Program-made: the position numbers and the translations under genes
The notes under the pieces: model-generated
The model's input: the letters and a program-made list of their open reading frames with translations, nothing else
Told to the model about the DNA's origin: nothing
The model's database searches: none
Source: W2P13-069 sp051876105
GTDB taxonomy: Bacteria > Actinomycetota > Coriobacteriia > Coriobacteriales > QAMH01
Assembly: GCA_051876105.1 (NCBI GenBank)
Contig: JBJEHN010000056.1
Coordinates: 1 to 34,087, forward strand
DNA length: 34,087 nucleotides
Direction: 5' to 3'
In this document: positions 14,234-22,665 of the stretch, in pieces
How the letters are laid out: each line of letters opens with the position of its first letter
How positions within the stretch are numbered: position 1 is the stretch's first letter

Positions 14234-15373
14234 CTAGGCGCTGGTGCGGTAGGTGGGGCGGTCGGGGACGCGCACGTTGATGTAGGAGATCTTGCCCTCG
14301 TACTTGTCGAGGAGCGCCCAGATGTCGGCCTCCTTGAGCTCCATGTCCTCCGCCATGCCGAAGGCGACCTCCACGCCGCCCTTGAGGGTGAGCGAGGTCT
14401 TGACGGCGCTTTCCGCCGAGATGCTCTTGATCATCTCGGCCAGCTCCGGCGAGACCTGGTCGAAGACGGCCAGCGCGTTGAGGATGCCCTCGTCTGTGAC
14501 GTCGCTGCCGGCGACGGGCGCTGCCATGTTGGTGTCGACGTCGACGATGCGGCGGTAGCTCTTCCAGTCCTCCTCGGTGGCGGCGGAGAGCCAGGCGCCG
14601 TCCGTCGAGACGACCCAGATGCTCTTGGAGCTGATCTTGACCGCCGCGGAGGGTGTGCGCTCGGTCACGTGGATCTTGATCGTGTGCGGGAACTGGCGCG
14701 AGATGGTGGCCTGCTGCACCCAGGGGTGCTCCTCCAGGCGCGAGCAGATGCCGGCTGCGTCGAGCCTGAGGAGGGTGGAGTCGTCTGGCACGGCGGCGAG
14801 CTGCGTGACCTCTTGGTCGGTGAGGTGCTCGACGCCGGTGACGGTGACCGTCTGCACGGCCAGCAGGTTAGAGCGGTAGACGAAGATGCTGCCGAAGACG
14901 AGCAGCAGCACCGCGGCGATGACCGCGGCGATCTTGAGGACGTATGAGAGGTAGCGGCGGCGGGCGCGGGCTGCGCGCTCGGCGCGCTCGGCGGCGCGGA
15001 TGTCGCCCACGCGGCGGCCGCGGCCGGCGGCGGCGTCGTCTATGTCGCGGTTGCGGCGGCGCTGGGCGCTCTGCGAGACGGCCATGTCCTGCGTGCCGGC
15101 CGGCGCGCTGCTGCGGCGGCTGGACGCGCTGCCTGCGGCGCGGCGCGGGCGCGAGCTGCCAGACGAGCTGTCCCCCAGCGGCGGCATGGGCTGGCGGCGG
15201 GCGCTGCTGCGGCGCTCCTGCTCCTTGCGGACGGACTTGCGCTTGGGCTGGCCAGAAGGCGCGGCAGCAGGAGCGCCCTGTGCGCTGCCTGCGGTGCTCT
15301 TGCGTTGTGAGGAGGCCCGGACGCTAGTCCTGGAACCCGAGGAACCTGACCTCCGGCTGGAGCTCGACGCCAT
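14234..15373 (-). CDS. ftsQ: FtsQ/DivIB-family divisome protein
   Basis: A 379-residue bitopic membrane protein. A cytoplasmic tail of about 140 residues is rich in Ser, Arg and Ala. One membrane segment follows (about 143-165), then a POTRA domain starting VQTVTVTGVEHLTDQEV and running through EEHPWVQQATISRQFP to VTERTP. A beta-rich extracytoplasmic domain completes it. FtsQ bridges FtsB/L and the septal synthases. ATG 15373 has GGGAGAAG before it and overlaps the end of murB by 50 bp; the ATG at 15400 lacks a comparable site. The cytoplasmic tail is far longer than the roughly 20-25 residues of E. coli FtsQ and is probably disordered. Confidence 0.88.
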   Translation of the reverse strand: MASSSSRRSGSSGSRTSVRASSQRKSTAGSAQGAPAAAPSGQPKRKSVRKEQERRSSARRQPMPPLGDSSSGSSRPRRAAGSASSRRSSAPAGTQDMAVSQSAQRRRNRDIDDAAAGRGRRVGDIRAAERAERAARARRRYLSYVLKIAAVIAAVLLLVFGSIFVYRSNLLAVQTVTVTGVEHLTDQEVTQLAAVPDDSTLLRLDAAGICSRLEEHPWVQQATISRQFPHTIKIHVTERTPSAAVKISSKSIWVVSTDGAWLSAATEEDWKSYRRIVDVDTNMAAPVAGSDVTDEGILNALAVFDQVSPELAEMIKSISAESAVKTSLTLKGGVEVAFGMAEDMELKEADIWALLDKYEGKISYINVRVPDRPTYRTSA

Positions 15374-16274
15374 GCTTCTCCCTAACCTTGTCCCTTGCAA
15401 CGCGCATGAGGCTCAGCACGTCTTGAGCCGTGGCGCTGCCGTTGTTCACGATGAAGTTGGCGTGGACGGGCGATATCTCCGCCCCGCCGCACGTGAGGCC
15501 CTTGAGGCCGCAGCTCTCGATGAGCTCGCCTGCGCTGGCAGACTCCGTGCCCTTGAAGACGCTGCCGCAGCTGGGCTGCGAGAGCGGCTGCGTGGCCCGG
15601 CGGCGCTTGAGGCCGGCCTCCATGGCCGCGTGGAGCATCATCTTATCGCGGGGCACCAGCTTGAGGCAGGCCTCCACCACAATTCCATCTGCAGGCAGGC
15701 TGCAGCTGCGGTAGCCCCACTCGATGGCGCTGCCCGCCACCTTGCGCAGGCCCTGCCCCGGCGTGAAGAGCGTCACGGAGTCGACCAGGCTGCCGAACCA
15801 CGCGCTGCGGGTGCCCGCGTTCATGCGCACGGCCCCGCCCACGGTGCCCGGCGTGCCCACGGCAAACTCCAGGCCCGCAAGCCCCAGCCCAAAGGCGCCC
15901 TGCACCAGGCGCGAGAGCATCACGGCGCCGCCCGCGGTGACGGGCACGCGCTCCGGGGCCTGCCCGCCTGCCGGCACGGGCTCGTAGCCGTGGAAGTCCA
16001 GGCGCGCGAACTCCCCGCCCAAGACCACGGCGGCACCCCGGTAGCCCTCGTCTGCCACGAGCAGGTTGGAGCCGCGGCCGATGACCGTCCAGGGCACCCC
16101 TTCCTCGGCCAGCACCTCGGTGAGCAGCGAGAGGTCCGCGAGGGTGTTGCACTCCGCGTAGAGGTCCGCCGGCCCGCCGATGCGGTAGGTGGTGTGCCTG
16201 GCCAGGGGCTCGTCGCAGATGATGCGCCCGCTAAGCGAGCCGTCCAGGCGAATGTATGCGTCGAAGGCGCCCAA
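15324..16274 (-). CDS. murB: UDP-N-acetylenolpyruvoylglucosamine reductase
   Basis: MurB uses FAD and NADPH to reduce UDP-GlcNAc-enolpyruvate to UDP-MurNAc. The 316-residue protein shows TTYRIGGPADLY near the N-terminus, the FAD-binding VIGRGSNLLVAD, AVGTPGTVGGAVRMNAG, and the active-site PSCGSVFKG with the catalytic Ser region. HANFIVNNGSATAQDV lies near the C-terminus. The gene starts with TTG at 16274; GGGGAG lies 6 nt upstream, overlapping the end of murC, and no ATG exists before the FAD domain. The 3' end overlaps ftsQ by 50 bp. Confidence 0.94.
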   Translation of the reverse strand: MGAFDAYIRLDGSLSGRIICDEPLARHTTYRIGGPADLYAECNTLADLSLLTEVLAEEGVPWTVIGRGSNLLVADEGYRGAAVVLGGEFARLDFHGYEPVPAGGQAPERVPVTAGGAVMLSRLVQGAFGLGLAGLEFAVGTPGTVGGAVRMNAGTRSAWFGSLVDSVTLFTPGQGLRKVAGSAIEWGYRSCSLPADGIVVEACLKLVPRDKMMLHAAMEAGLKRRRATQPLSQPSCGSVFKGTESASAGELIESCGLKGLTCGGAEISPVHANFIVNNGSATAQDVLSLMRVARDKVREKHGVELQPEVRFLGFQD

Positions 16275-16277
16275 GCC

Positions 16278-17669
16278 CTACTCCCCGCTGCCCAGGGCGG
16301 CGACGAGCTGCGGGCCCATGGTGGTGACGTCGCCCGCGCCCATGGTGAGCACGAGGTCGCCAGGGCGCAGCTTGGTGAGCAGGAAGGGCACGACCTCCGG
16401 GCGGTGCGGCATCCAGGCGCACTGGGTGCGCGGCTTGTGGGCCATGATCGCGTCCACGAGCGTCTTGCCGGTGACTCCGGGGATGGGGGCCTCGCCGGCG
16501 GCGTAGACGTCCATCATCGTCACGCTGCTGGCGGCGTCGAAGGCGTCTGCGAACAGCGGCGCCAGCGACTCCGTGCGGGTGTAGCGGTGCGGCTGGAAGA
16601 GCACGTGCACATGCTCGAAGCCCAGCTGCGCGGCGGCGGCCAGGGTAGCCTTTATCTCCGTGGGGTGGTGGGCGTAGTCGTCCACCACGGTGACGCCGGC
16701 CGCCTCGCCCACGAGGTCGAACCTGCGCTTGACCCCGCGGAACTGCTCGAGCGCCTTGGCGGCGGCTGCCACGTCCAGGCCCAGCGCCCATACCACGGTG
16801 AGCACGCCGGTGGCGTTGAGGACGTTGTGGCGGCCGGGGCTACGGCTGATCACGGCATCGATGCTGCTGCCGTCTGGGAAGGTGACGGTGAACGCGCTGC
16901 CGATGCCCGCGCGGCCCTTGAGCTCGAAGCGCGCCTGCGCGGCCGGGTTGCCGGCCTCGCCGTAGGTGACGGTGCGCTTGCCGGTGGCGCGCGCGATCTG
17001 CGCGAGCTTGGGGTCGTCTGCACAGACCACGGCCGCGCCCTCGTCGGGCAGCAGGCTCAAGAAGTCGCCGAACGCGTCGTAGATGGCGTCGATGGTGCCG
17101 TAGTGGTCCAGGTGATCGGCCTCGATGTTGGTGATGAGGGCCGCATAGGGCGAGAGGTGGACGAAGGAGCCGTCCGACTCGTCTGCCTCAACGATGTAGT
17201 AGTCGCCCGCGCCGCTCTTGGCGTTGGTGCCGTAGGCCTGCACCGTGCCGCCGATGAGGAAGCTCGGGTCCAGGCCCATGCCGTCGACCACGGTGGCGAG
17301 CATGGAGGACGTGGTGGTCTTGCCGTGCGTGCCGGCGCAGGCCAGGGTCTTCTTGCCCACGCCCAGGTAGGCGAGCATGTGCGAGCGGTGCCAGATGTCG
17401 AGCCCGCGCTCGCGCGCTGCGGCGAGCTCGGGGTTCTTCTCCGGGATGGCCGTGGAGACGACCACGGTGTCGACGTCTGCGGCAAGGTTGGCGGCGCTGT
17501 GGCCCACGTGGACCTCGATGCCGGCCTGGCGCAGCTGCACGACCATGCGCGACTCCTTCATGTCGGAGCCGGTGACGCGCAGGCCGCGCTGGTGGGCGAC
17601 CAGGGCGATGCCGGACATCCCGACGCCGCCGATGCCGATGAAGTGGATCTTGCGAGGTGAGGCGCTCAT
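16278..17669 (-). CDS. murC: UDP-N-acetylmuramate--L-alanine ligase
   Basis: A 463-residue Mur ligase that adds L-Ala to UDP-MurNAc using ATP. The N-terminal nucleotide-sugar domain begins IHFIGIGGVGMSGIA. The ATP P-loop is CAGTHGKTTTSSM, near residue 110. Further family motifs are EADESDGSF, ITNIEADHLDHYG and the C-terminal domain with VVDDYAHHPTEIKATL and FQPHRYTRT. It lies between murG and murB; the ATG is adjacent to the murG stop (0 bp gap). Confidence 0.97.
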   Translation of the reverse strand: MSASPRKIHFIGIGGVGMSGIALVAHQRGLRVTGSDMKESRMVVQLRQAGIEVHVGHSAANLAADVDTVVVSTAIPEKNPELAAARERGLDIWHRSHMLAYLGVGKKTLACAGTHGKTTTSSMLATVVDGMGLDPSFLIGGTVQAYGTNAKSGAGDYYIVEADESDGSFVHLSPYAALITNIEADHLDHYGTIDAIYDAFGDFLSLLPDEGAAVVCADDPKLAQIARATGKRTVTYGEAGNPAAQARFELKGRAGIGSAFTVTFPDGSSIDAVISRSPGRHNVLNATGVLTVVWALGLDVAAAAKALEQFRGVKRRFDLVGEAAGVTVVDDYAHHPTEIKATLAAAAQLGFEHVHVLFQPHRYTRTESLAPLFADAFDAASSVTMMDVYAAGEAPIPGVTGKTLVDAIMAHKPRTQCAWMPHRPEVVPFLLTKLRPGDLVLTMGAGDVTTMGPQLVAALGSGE

Positions 17670-18776
17670 CTAGGAGTCGCTCCTTTCGGTGACAGCGCAG
17701 GCGATGTCTGCGAGCTTGGCGCGGGCGGCGGAGCCGGAGAACTGGGCGCAGGCGGCGTGCATCTGGGCGCGGCGCTGCGGGTTGGTGGCCAGGTCGAGCA
17801 CGAGCTCGGCGAAGGCCGGCTCCTCCACCTGCGAGTCTGGGACGAGGCAGGCGGCCCCGGCGGCAACGCAGCCGGAGGCGTTGAGGGTCTGGTGGTCGCC
17901 GCGGGCGAAGGGGTAGGGCACGAGCACGGCCGGCACGCCCAGGGTCATGATCTCTGCCAGCGAAGACGCGCCGGCGCGCGAGACCACGAGGTCGCTTGCG
18001 GCCAGGACGTCGCCCATCTGGTCGATGTACTCGAAGAGGTGCCAGCGGGTCTGCTCTTCTTCCGTGAGCTGCAGCTTTGAGGCGACGGCCTGGTAGTCGG
18101 CCTTGCCGGCGCCGTGCACCACGTACAGCCCGGGCACGGCGAGCAGCTGCTCCTTCATGGCTGCCACGGCGCTGTTGAGGTGCTGGGCGCCCAGGCTGCC
18201 GCCGAAGGCCAGCAGCACCGTGGCGTCCTGCGGGATGCCCAGCAGACGGCGGCCGCGCTCGCGCGAGCAGGTCTCGAACGAGGCGCGCACCGGGTTGCCG
18301 ATGACCACGGGCTCGTGCTTGCACTGCAGCTGCGCGGCGGACTCGCGGTACGTGAGGGCCGTGACGTCTGCCTTCTTGGCCAGGTACTTGTTGGCCATGC
18401 CGGGCACGGAGTTCTGCTCGTGGACCACCAGGGGGATGCCCAGCGCCACAGCGGCACGGCCCACGGGGATGGAGACATAGGCCCCGAAGGTCAATACGGC
18501 GTCTGGCCGGTCCTGCTTGAACAGGGCCTTGGCCTTGGCGCTGGCCTTGAGGATCTTGGAGCCGCTTGAGACGAGCGTCCAGGGTTTGGCGGCGTCGAAG
18601 CCCGCCACCTCGAAGCCCACGAACTCGAAACCCGCGTCTACGGCGAGCTTGGCCTCGATGTGGTTGGGGGTGCCCGCGAAGAGGATGCGGTGGCCGCGGC
18701 GCCGCAGCTCGTCGGCCACGGCGATGGCGGGGTTGATGTGGCCGGCGGTGCCGCCGGCTGAGACGACGAAGTACAT
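17670..18776 (-). CDS. murG: UDP-GlcNAc:undecaprenyl-PP-MurNAc-pentapeptide GlcNAc transferase
   Basis: A 368-residue GT-B glycosyltransferase that converts lipid I to lipid II at the inner face of the membrane. The N-terminal glycine loop is SAGGTAGHINPAIAVADEL. The middle has VVHEQNSVPGMANKYLAK. The second glycine loop is LAFGGSLGAQHLN. The donor site region is SRAGASSLAEIMTLGVPAVLVPYPFARGDHQTLNA (quoted in part by family), with the E of SLAEI. It is the first of the contiguous mur-fts run; AGGAGCGAGG precedes its ATG. The 57-bp gap from the rsmJ stop holds no clear terminator. Confidence 0.95.
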   Translation of the reverse strand: MYFVVSAGGTAGHINPAIAVADELRRRGHRILFAGTPNHIEAKLAVDAGFEFVGFEVAGFDAAKPWTLVSSGSKILKASAKAKALFKQDRPDAVLTFGAYVSIPVGRAAVALGIPLVVHEQNSVPGMANKYLAKKADVTALTYRESAAQLQCKHEPVVIGNPVRASFETCSRERGRRLLGIPQDATVLLAFGGSLGAQHLNSAVAAMKEQLLAVPGLYVVHGAGKADYQAVASKLQLTEEEQTRWHLFEYIDQMGDVLAASDLVVSRAGASSLAEIMTLGVPAVLVPYPFARGDHQTLNASGCVAAGAACLVPDSQVEEPAFAELVLDLATNPQRRAQMHAACAQFSGSAARAKLADIACAVTERSDS

Positions 18777-18833
18777 GGTCCTCGCTCCTGGTGTGCGTGA
18801 CAGTGCTGCGTTCGGTGCGAACTGGATACGGCC

Positions 18834-19550
18834 TTACATCGTAGCAGTTATTCCCGCGCCGCGGCGCCAGCGGGCAGGGACTATGCAGTCGTAGCGGATG
18901 GTCTTTCCGCGCACGCTGCTGGACGGCTTGGCCCCGGCCAGCGGGGGCGCCTTGAGCGGGCGCTTGACGACGACCTTGCGCTCGGCCGCCGCGAGCGCCG
19001 CCTGGAGCAGATCTTCCTCCTGGGTGCAGGGCGGCTCGAGCATCTGGAAGAGCTGGAGCTTCTTCTTGGTGAGCGCCGCCTTGCCCTTGGCGGGAAACAT
19101 CGGGTCGAGGTAGACGAGCTGCGGGGCCTGCGCCAGCCGGGGCAGCAGGAGCGTGCTCTCCCCCACCTCGAGGCGCATGCGGCCGGCCGCGGCGGCCAGG
19201 CGCTCGTCTGCGCGGGCGCGCTGCAGGCAGTCGGCCAGCAGGGCGGCGATGACCGGGTCGCGCTCGACAAGCACGACCTCCCAGCCCGCAGCGGCCAGGA
19301 GCAGGGCGTCCTCGCCCATGCCGGCCGTTGCGTCCACAGCGCGCAGCGGGTGGGGCGCACCCTTGATGTGGGCGGCGCGCACCAGCAGCTCCTTGGAGAG
19401 CCGGTCTTGGCGCAGGCGCGGCAGCATCTGCGAGAAGTCCCCCGTGAGCTCCATACCTGCGCCGAGCAGCGTGAGGCCCTGCGGCCGCTGCTCCAGCACC
19501 AGCCCCGCAGCCCGCGCCGCGGTTTGCGCCACCTCAAGCAGGCGTTCCAT
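18834..19550 (-). CDS. rsmJ: RsmJ-like 16S rRNA (guanine) methyltransferase
   Basis: A 238-residue class I SAM-dependent methyltransferase. Motif I is VDATAGMGEDALLLA (D73), followed by VVLVERDPVIAALL. The catalytic loop VYLDPMFPAKGKAAL (D149-P150) and the later VVVKRPLKAPPL match RsmJ (YhiQ), which methylates G1516 of 16S rRNA (E. coli numbering) at N2. The length is close to E. coli RsmJ (250). The gene is 12 bp downstream of the chorismate mutase-ACT gene and probably cotranscribed with it; GCGAGG is a modest ribosome site. Confidence 0.88.
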   Translation of the reverse strand: MERLLEVAQTAARAAGLVLEQRPQGLTLLGAGMELTGDFSQMLPRLRQDRLSKELLVRAAHIKGAPHPLRAVDATAGMGEDALLLAAAGWEVVLVERDPVIAALLADCLQRARADERLAAAAGRMRLEVGESTLLLPRLAQAPQLVYLDPMFPAKGKAALTKKKLQLFQMLEPPCTQEEDLLQAALAAAERKVVVKRPLKAPPLAGAKPSSSVRGKTIRYDCIVPARWRRGAGITATM

Positions 19551-19562
19551 GTCCTCGCCCCG

Positions 19563-20132
19563 CTAGCGCACCGCGGTGATGCGTAGGGTGGCGCTTTCCT
19601 GCGCGAGCTGCCAGAGCAGGCAGCGCAATTGCGGGTCCTTGGGAGAGGCCTCGAGCTCCAGGCAAAACGCCGCGCAGCCCTCCCCCGCCGGCAGCTGCCT
19701 GATCATGCAGACGTTGAAGCCCTTCTCGGCCACAAAGCCCAAAGCGGTGGCAAGCGAGCCCGGCTGGTCTGCGCGGGTGAGCTCCAGCTCAACGGTGCTG
19801 CCGGGGGCCTCCAGCAGCTCTGCGCCGGGCAGCTGCTGCACGGTGGCGGCGTCTCCCAGCTGCTCGTACATCAGCACGTACTGGTAGCTGCGGCTGGACT
19901 CGATGAGCTTGCGCACGGCAGCCAGGTAGGCGCTGCGGCGCTCGGGCGGGACCTCCTGCCCCAGGCGCTCGAGGATCTGCGCCTCGCGCTCGGCGCGGTA
20001 GACCTGCGTGCTGCCGGCGGCGAGCTTGGCGGCAGCCACCTGCTGCGAGCAGTCCATGCGCTGCATCACCAGCTCCCTGAGCTGGGCGTCTAGCGCGTCT
20101 ATCTGCATGCGTATCTCGTCCAAGGCTGCCAC
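19563..20132 (-). CDS. Chorismate mutase (AroQ)-ACT domain fusion without prephenate dehydratase
   Basis: A 189-residue protein. Residues about 1-90 are an AroQ-type helical chorismate mutase: R8, R25, K36, the R46-AERE stretch and the SSRSYQ motif (about 79-84) occupy the positions of the E. coli mutase active-site residues. Residues about 112-189 are an ACT domain (VELELTRADQPGSLATAL...GFNVCMIRQLP). The domain order is that of a P-protein with the prephenate dehydratase domain missing. It should convert chorismate to prephenate, with aromatic amino acid feedback through ACT (inferred). GTG 20132 was chosen because AAGGAGGG lies 6-7 nt upstream; upstream in-frame sequence is the arsC-like gene in another frame. 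Confidence 0.85.
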   Translation of the reverse strand: MAALDEIRMQIDALDAQLRELVMQRMDCSQQVAAAKLAAGSTQVYRAEREAQILERLGQEVPPERRSAYLAAVRKLIESSRSYQYVLMYEQLGDAATVQQLPGAELLEAPGSTVELELTRADQPGSLATALGFVAEKGFNVCMIRQLPAGEGCAAFCLELEASPKDPQLRCLLWQLAQESATLRITAVR

Positions 20133-20167
20133 AGGCGAGCCCTCCTTCCCTGCACGGGGCCCGGCCG

Positions 20168-20533
20168 CTACAGGCCGAGCGCCTCTTTCCACGCCATCTC
20201 CTTGAAGCCGGGGGCGGCCGGCACGCCGTCCACCACCAGCAGCGGGCGCTTGACTAGCATGCCGTTGCTGGCCAGCAGGCGATACGCCTCTTCGTCGCCC
20301 ATGCCGGCGTCGAGCTGGGCCTTCACCCCCAGCTCGCGGTAGAGCATGCCGGAGCTGTTGAAGAAGCGGCGCAGCGGCAGCCCGCTTGCGGCGTGCCAAG
20401 CGCGCAGCTCGTCTTCTGCAGGCGGCTGCTCCACGATGTGGCGGCTCTCGAAGGGCACGCCCTGCGCCTCGAGCCAGGCGCGGGCCTTTTTGCAGGTGCT
20501 GCACTTGGGGTATTCGACGAACAGGACCTCCAT
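20168..20533 (-). CDS. ArsC/Spx/YffB-family thioredoxin-fold protein
   Basis: A 121-residue protein starting MEVLFVEYPKCSTCKKARAW, with a C11-x-x-C14 pair at the start of the first helix. The RHIVEQPP segment and the C-terminal LVKRPLLVVDG stretch are typical of the ArsC/Spx/YffB family. Family members include thiol-dependent arsenate reductases, the Spx/MgsR regulators and proteins of unknown role. No ars genes are nearby, so arsenate reduction is not supported by context. GAGGAGG precedes ATG 20533. Confidence 0.87.
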   Translation of the reverse strand: MEVLFVEYPKCSTCKKARAWLEAQGVPFESRHIVEQPPAEDELRAWHAASGLPLRRFFNSSGMLYRELGVKAQLDAGMGDEEAYRLLASNGMLVKRPLLVVDGVPAAPGFKEMAWKEALGL

Positions 20534-20562
20534 GGTCGTTCCTCCTCTTCTCACCAGGGGGC

Positions 20563-21522
20563 TTAAGCGCTCTTCTTGCAGAGCCTGGACTCGACCGCCT
20601 TGAAGCAGGCGGGGTAGGCCACCACCAGCAAGACGATGAGCGCGAAGTACTTGCTGAACGCGTAGACGTTCACGTCGAGCAGCGGCTTGAGCAGCAGCGG
20701 GAAGACGCCTGCGTACAGCGCCGCCACCAGCACCACGCCCACCGCGCCGCGGGCAACGCGCACGCCCAAGCTGCCCTCGACGGAAAAGCCCACGAGCCGG
20801 CGCTCCAGCGGCCAGGCGACGCTCATGCCCATGAGGCCGCCCATGCACTTGAAGCAGTCCGTCTTCATGGCGTACGGGTCCACCAGCAGGGCGCCGGCGG
20901 CGTCGTACTCGAGCGGGTAGGGCTTGAGCTCGCAGAAGGCCAGTAGCACGGCGCACAAGGCGAACACCCCAGCGGCAAGCGGTATGTCCCAGCTGGGGTG
21001 CGCGCGCATGACCTTGGCGGCTGCGCAGATGAGCGCGATGACCGCGGCAGAGAGCAGCCAGGCGACCACGACGTCCTTGGGGCAGTGGCAGCCCAGCCAG
21101 TTGCGCGAGAAGCCCACCAGCACGATGACTGCGATGCACACGGCCACGGCGATGCGGTTGGAGCGCAGCCAGACGGCTGCCGCACCGAAGATGCCCGCCG
21201 CAGAGGCGGTGTGCCCGCTGGGAAACGAGTAGCCCGTGGCCTCTGGCAGGGCCGTTGCGTCTGGGACGACGCGCGCGTCGAGGATCCAGGGGCGGTTGAT
21301 GCAGGCGATGTTCTTCACCACCTGGTTCACACCGGTGCAGGCCAGGTAGCTGGACGCGATGAAGTAGCCGGCGCGCTTGTCAACGCACCAGAACACGACC
21401 GCGATCGCCAGCACGGGCAGCGGGCTCACGATGAGCGCGGAAAGCCCCAGGAAGAGCTGGTTGAGCAGCTCCGGGGCGGCCTCGCGCAGAGACTGCAGGG
21501 CGAGCAGGTAGTCGATCTCCAA
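20563..21522 (-). CDS. PAP2-family membrane phosphatase
   Basis: A protein of about 319 residues with several membrane helices. The phosphatase motifs are present: K-x6-RP as KNIACINRP, PSGH within YSFPSGHTAS, and SR-x5-H-x3-D as SRNWLGCHCPKD. The family dephosphorylates phosphatidic acid, undecaprenyl pyrophosphate or related lipid phosphates; the substrate is not determined here. The C-terminal half adds further helices beyond the core. The start is uncertain: TTG 21522 gives MEIDYLLALQ, a common PAP2 N-terminus, with GGAG 8 nt upstream, while TTG 21561 would add 13 residues. No ATG is available in frame at the 5' end. Confidence 0.82.
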   Translation of the reverse strand: MEIDYLLALQSLREAAPELLNQLFLGLSALIVSPLPVLAIAVVFWCVDKRAGYFIASSYLACTGVNQVVKNIACINRPWILDARVVPDATALPEATGYSFPSGHTASAAGIFGAAAVWLRSNRIAVAVCIAVIVLVGFSRNWLGCHCPKDVVVAWLLSAAVIALICAAAKVMRAHPSWDIPLAAGVFALCAVLLAFCELKPYPLEYDAAGALLVDPYAMKTDCFKCMGGLMGMSVAWPLERRLVGFSVEGSLGVRVARGAVGVVLVAALYAGVFPLLLKPLLDVNVYAFSKYFALIVLLVVAYPACFKAVESRLCKKSA

Positions 21523-21599
21523 AGCACGCGCTCCAATACTCGAAGGTTGCCATGCGCCCAATTGTAGAGCCCGGGTGCGACATCGTGGCGCTCAAAGCA

Positions 21600-21627
21600 C
21601 GAGCGGGCACCGCATGGCGCCCGCTCG
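21600..21627 (-). terminator. Possible terminator of cydAB
   Basis: A 9-bp perfect stem (21600-21608 with 21619-21627) and a 10-nt loop lie 25 bp after the cydB stop. The minus-strand tail is TGCTTTGAG, so the U-tract is weak. It is the only hairpin between cydB and the PAP2 gene. Confidence 0.5.
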
Positions 21628-21651
21628 CAGTTTGCAGCGCGGTGTGGGCGG

Positions 21652-22665
21652 CTACTTCACGCGGCCGCGGAAGGAGCGGTAGATGATGACGTGGTAGACC
21701 AAGACGATGGGCACGCCGATGCAGGCGATGATCGTCATGGGCAGCAGGGTCGCATCCGTTGCCGCGGAGTTGGCGATGGTGAGGCTGAAGAACGGGTCTG
21801 CAGCCGGCACCAGGTTGGGGAACAGCGTTGCAGCGAGGATGACCACCAGCGCGGCGGCGGCCAGGCTCACCAGCAGGAAGGGCTTGAGGTCGGAGGCGGG
21901 CTCGTCCTGCTTGCCGAGCAGGAAGGCGCCCAGCACGCCGGCCAGGTAGACCACCGCGGCCACGACGGCCAGCGGCAGGCAGCCCACGCCGTAGGAGATG
22001 TTGGGCATGACCAGCACCAGGAACAGCACGGTGACCACGGCGAACACCGCGACCGCCACCAGGGCGAGCTTGCGCCTGAGAGCGGCGGCGCGCACGCGCA
22101 GCTCGCTGCCGGCGGGTGCCTTGAGGGCGAGCCAGCAGGAGCCCTGGAGCAGCATGTGCACCAGGCCCAGCACGCCGCACAGCAGCGCGAAGGGGTTGAG
22201 CAGCGCGAAGAAGCTGCCCGTGTAGTCGCCGTTGGCGTTGAGGGGCAGGCCCTGGACGATGTTGCCCAAAGCCACACCGAAGAGCAGCGCCGGAAGCAGG
22301 CTGCCCACGAAGAAGAGGCTGTCCCACAGGCGGTGCATGTCGTCTCCGTGGTAGCGGAACTCAAGCGAGACCGCACGCAGGATCAGGCCGAAGAGCACCA
22401 GCATGATGGCCAGGTAGAAGCCGGAGAAGCTGGTGGCGTACGCAGGTGCGAAGGCCGCGAACAGCGCGCCGCCCGCGGTGAGCACCCAGACCTCGTTGCC
22501 GTCCCACACCGGGCCGATGGCCTTGAGGCACTGCATCTTCTCGGGCTCGTCCTTGGCGACGAAGGGGTAGAGCACGCCGACGCCGAGGTCGAAGCCGTCG
22601 AGCACGAAGTAGCCGATCATGAGCACGGCGACGAGGATGAACCAGAGGATTCCCAAAGCAGTCAT
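21652..22665 (-). CDS. cydB: Cytochrome bd ubiquinol/menaquinol oxidase subunit II
   Basis: A 337-residue integral membrane protein with about nine hydrophobic segments. The N-terminus has the CydB pattern MIGYFVLDGFDLGVGVLYP, followed by IGPVWDGNEVWVLTAGGALFAAFP-like sequence. With CydA it forms the high-affinity oxygen-reducing bd oxidase in the cytoplasmic membrane. In an anaerobe this usually serves oxygen scavenging or microaerobic respiration. The start codon overlaps the cydA stop as TAATG, indicating translational coupling. Confidence 0.95.
   Translation of the reverse strand: MTALGILWFILVAVLMIGYFVLDGFDLGVGVLYPFVAKDEPEKMQCLKAIGPVWDGNEVWVLTAGGALFAAFAPAYATSFSGFYLAIMLVLFGLILRAVSLEFRYHGDDMHRLWDSLFFVGSLLPALLFGVALGNIVQGLPLNANGDYTGSFFALLNPFALLCGVLGLVHMLLQGSCWLALKAPAGSELRVRAAALRRKLALVAVAVFAVVTVLFLVLVMPNISYGVGCLPLAVVAAVVYLAGVLGAFLLGKQDEPASDLKPFLLVSLAAAALVVILAATLFPNLVPAADPFFSLTIANSAATDATLLPMTIIACIGVPIVLVYHVIIYRSFRGRVK

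Noticed and set aside
15000..17660. 886-codon plus-strand open frame
   Set aside because: It is antisense to ftsQ, murB and murC, all confirmed by catalytic motifs.
20168..20533. Arsenate resistance gene
   Set aside because: The fold is ArsC/Spx-like, but no arsR, arsB or acr3 genes are nearby, so a specific arsenate role is not supported.
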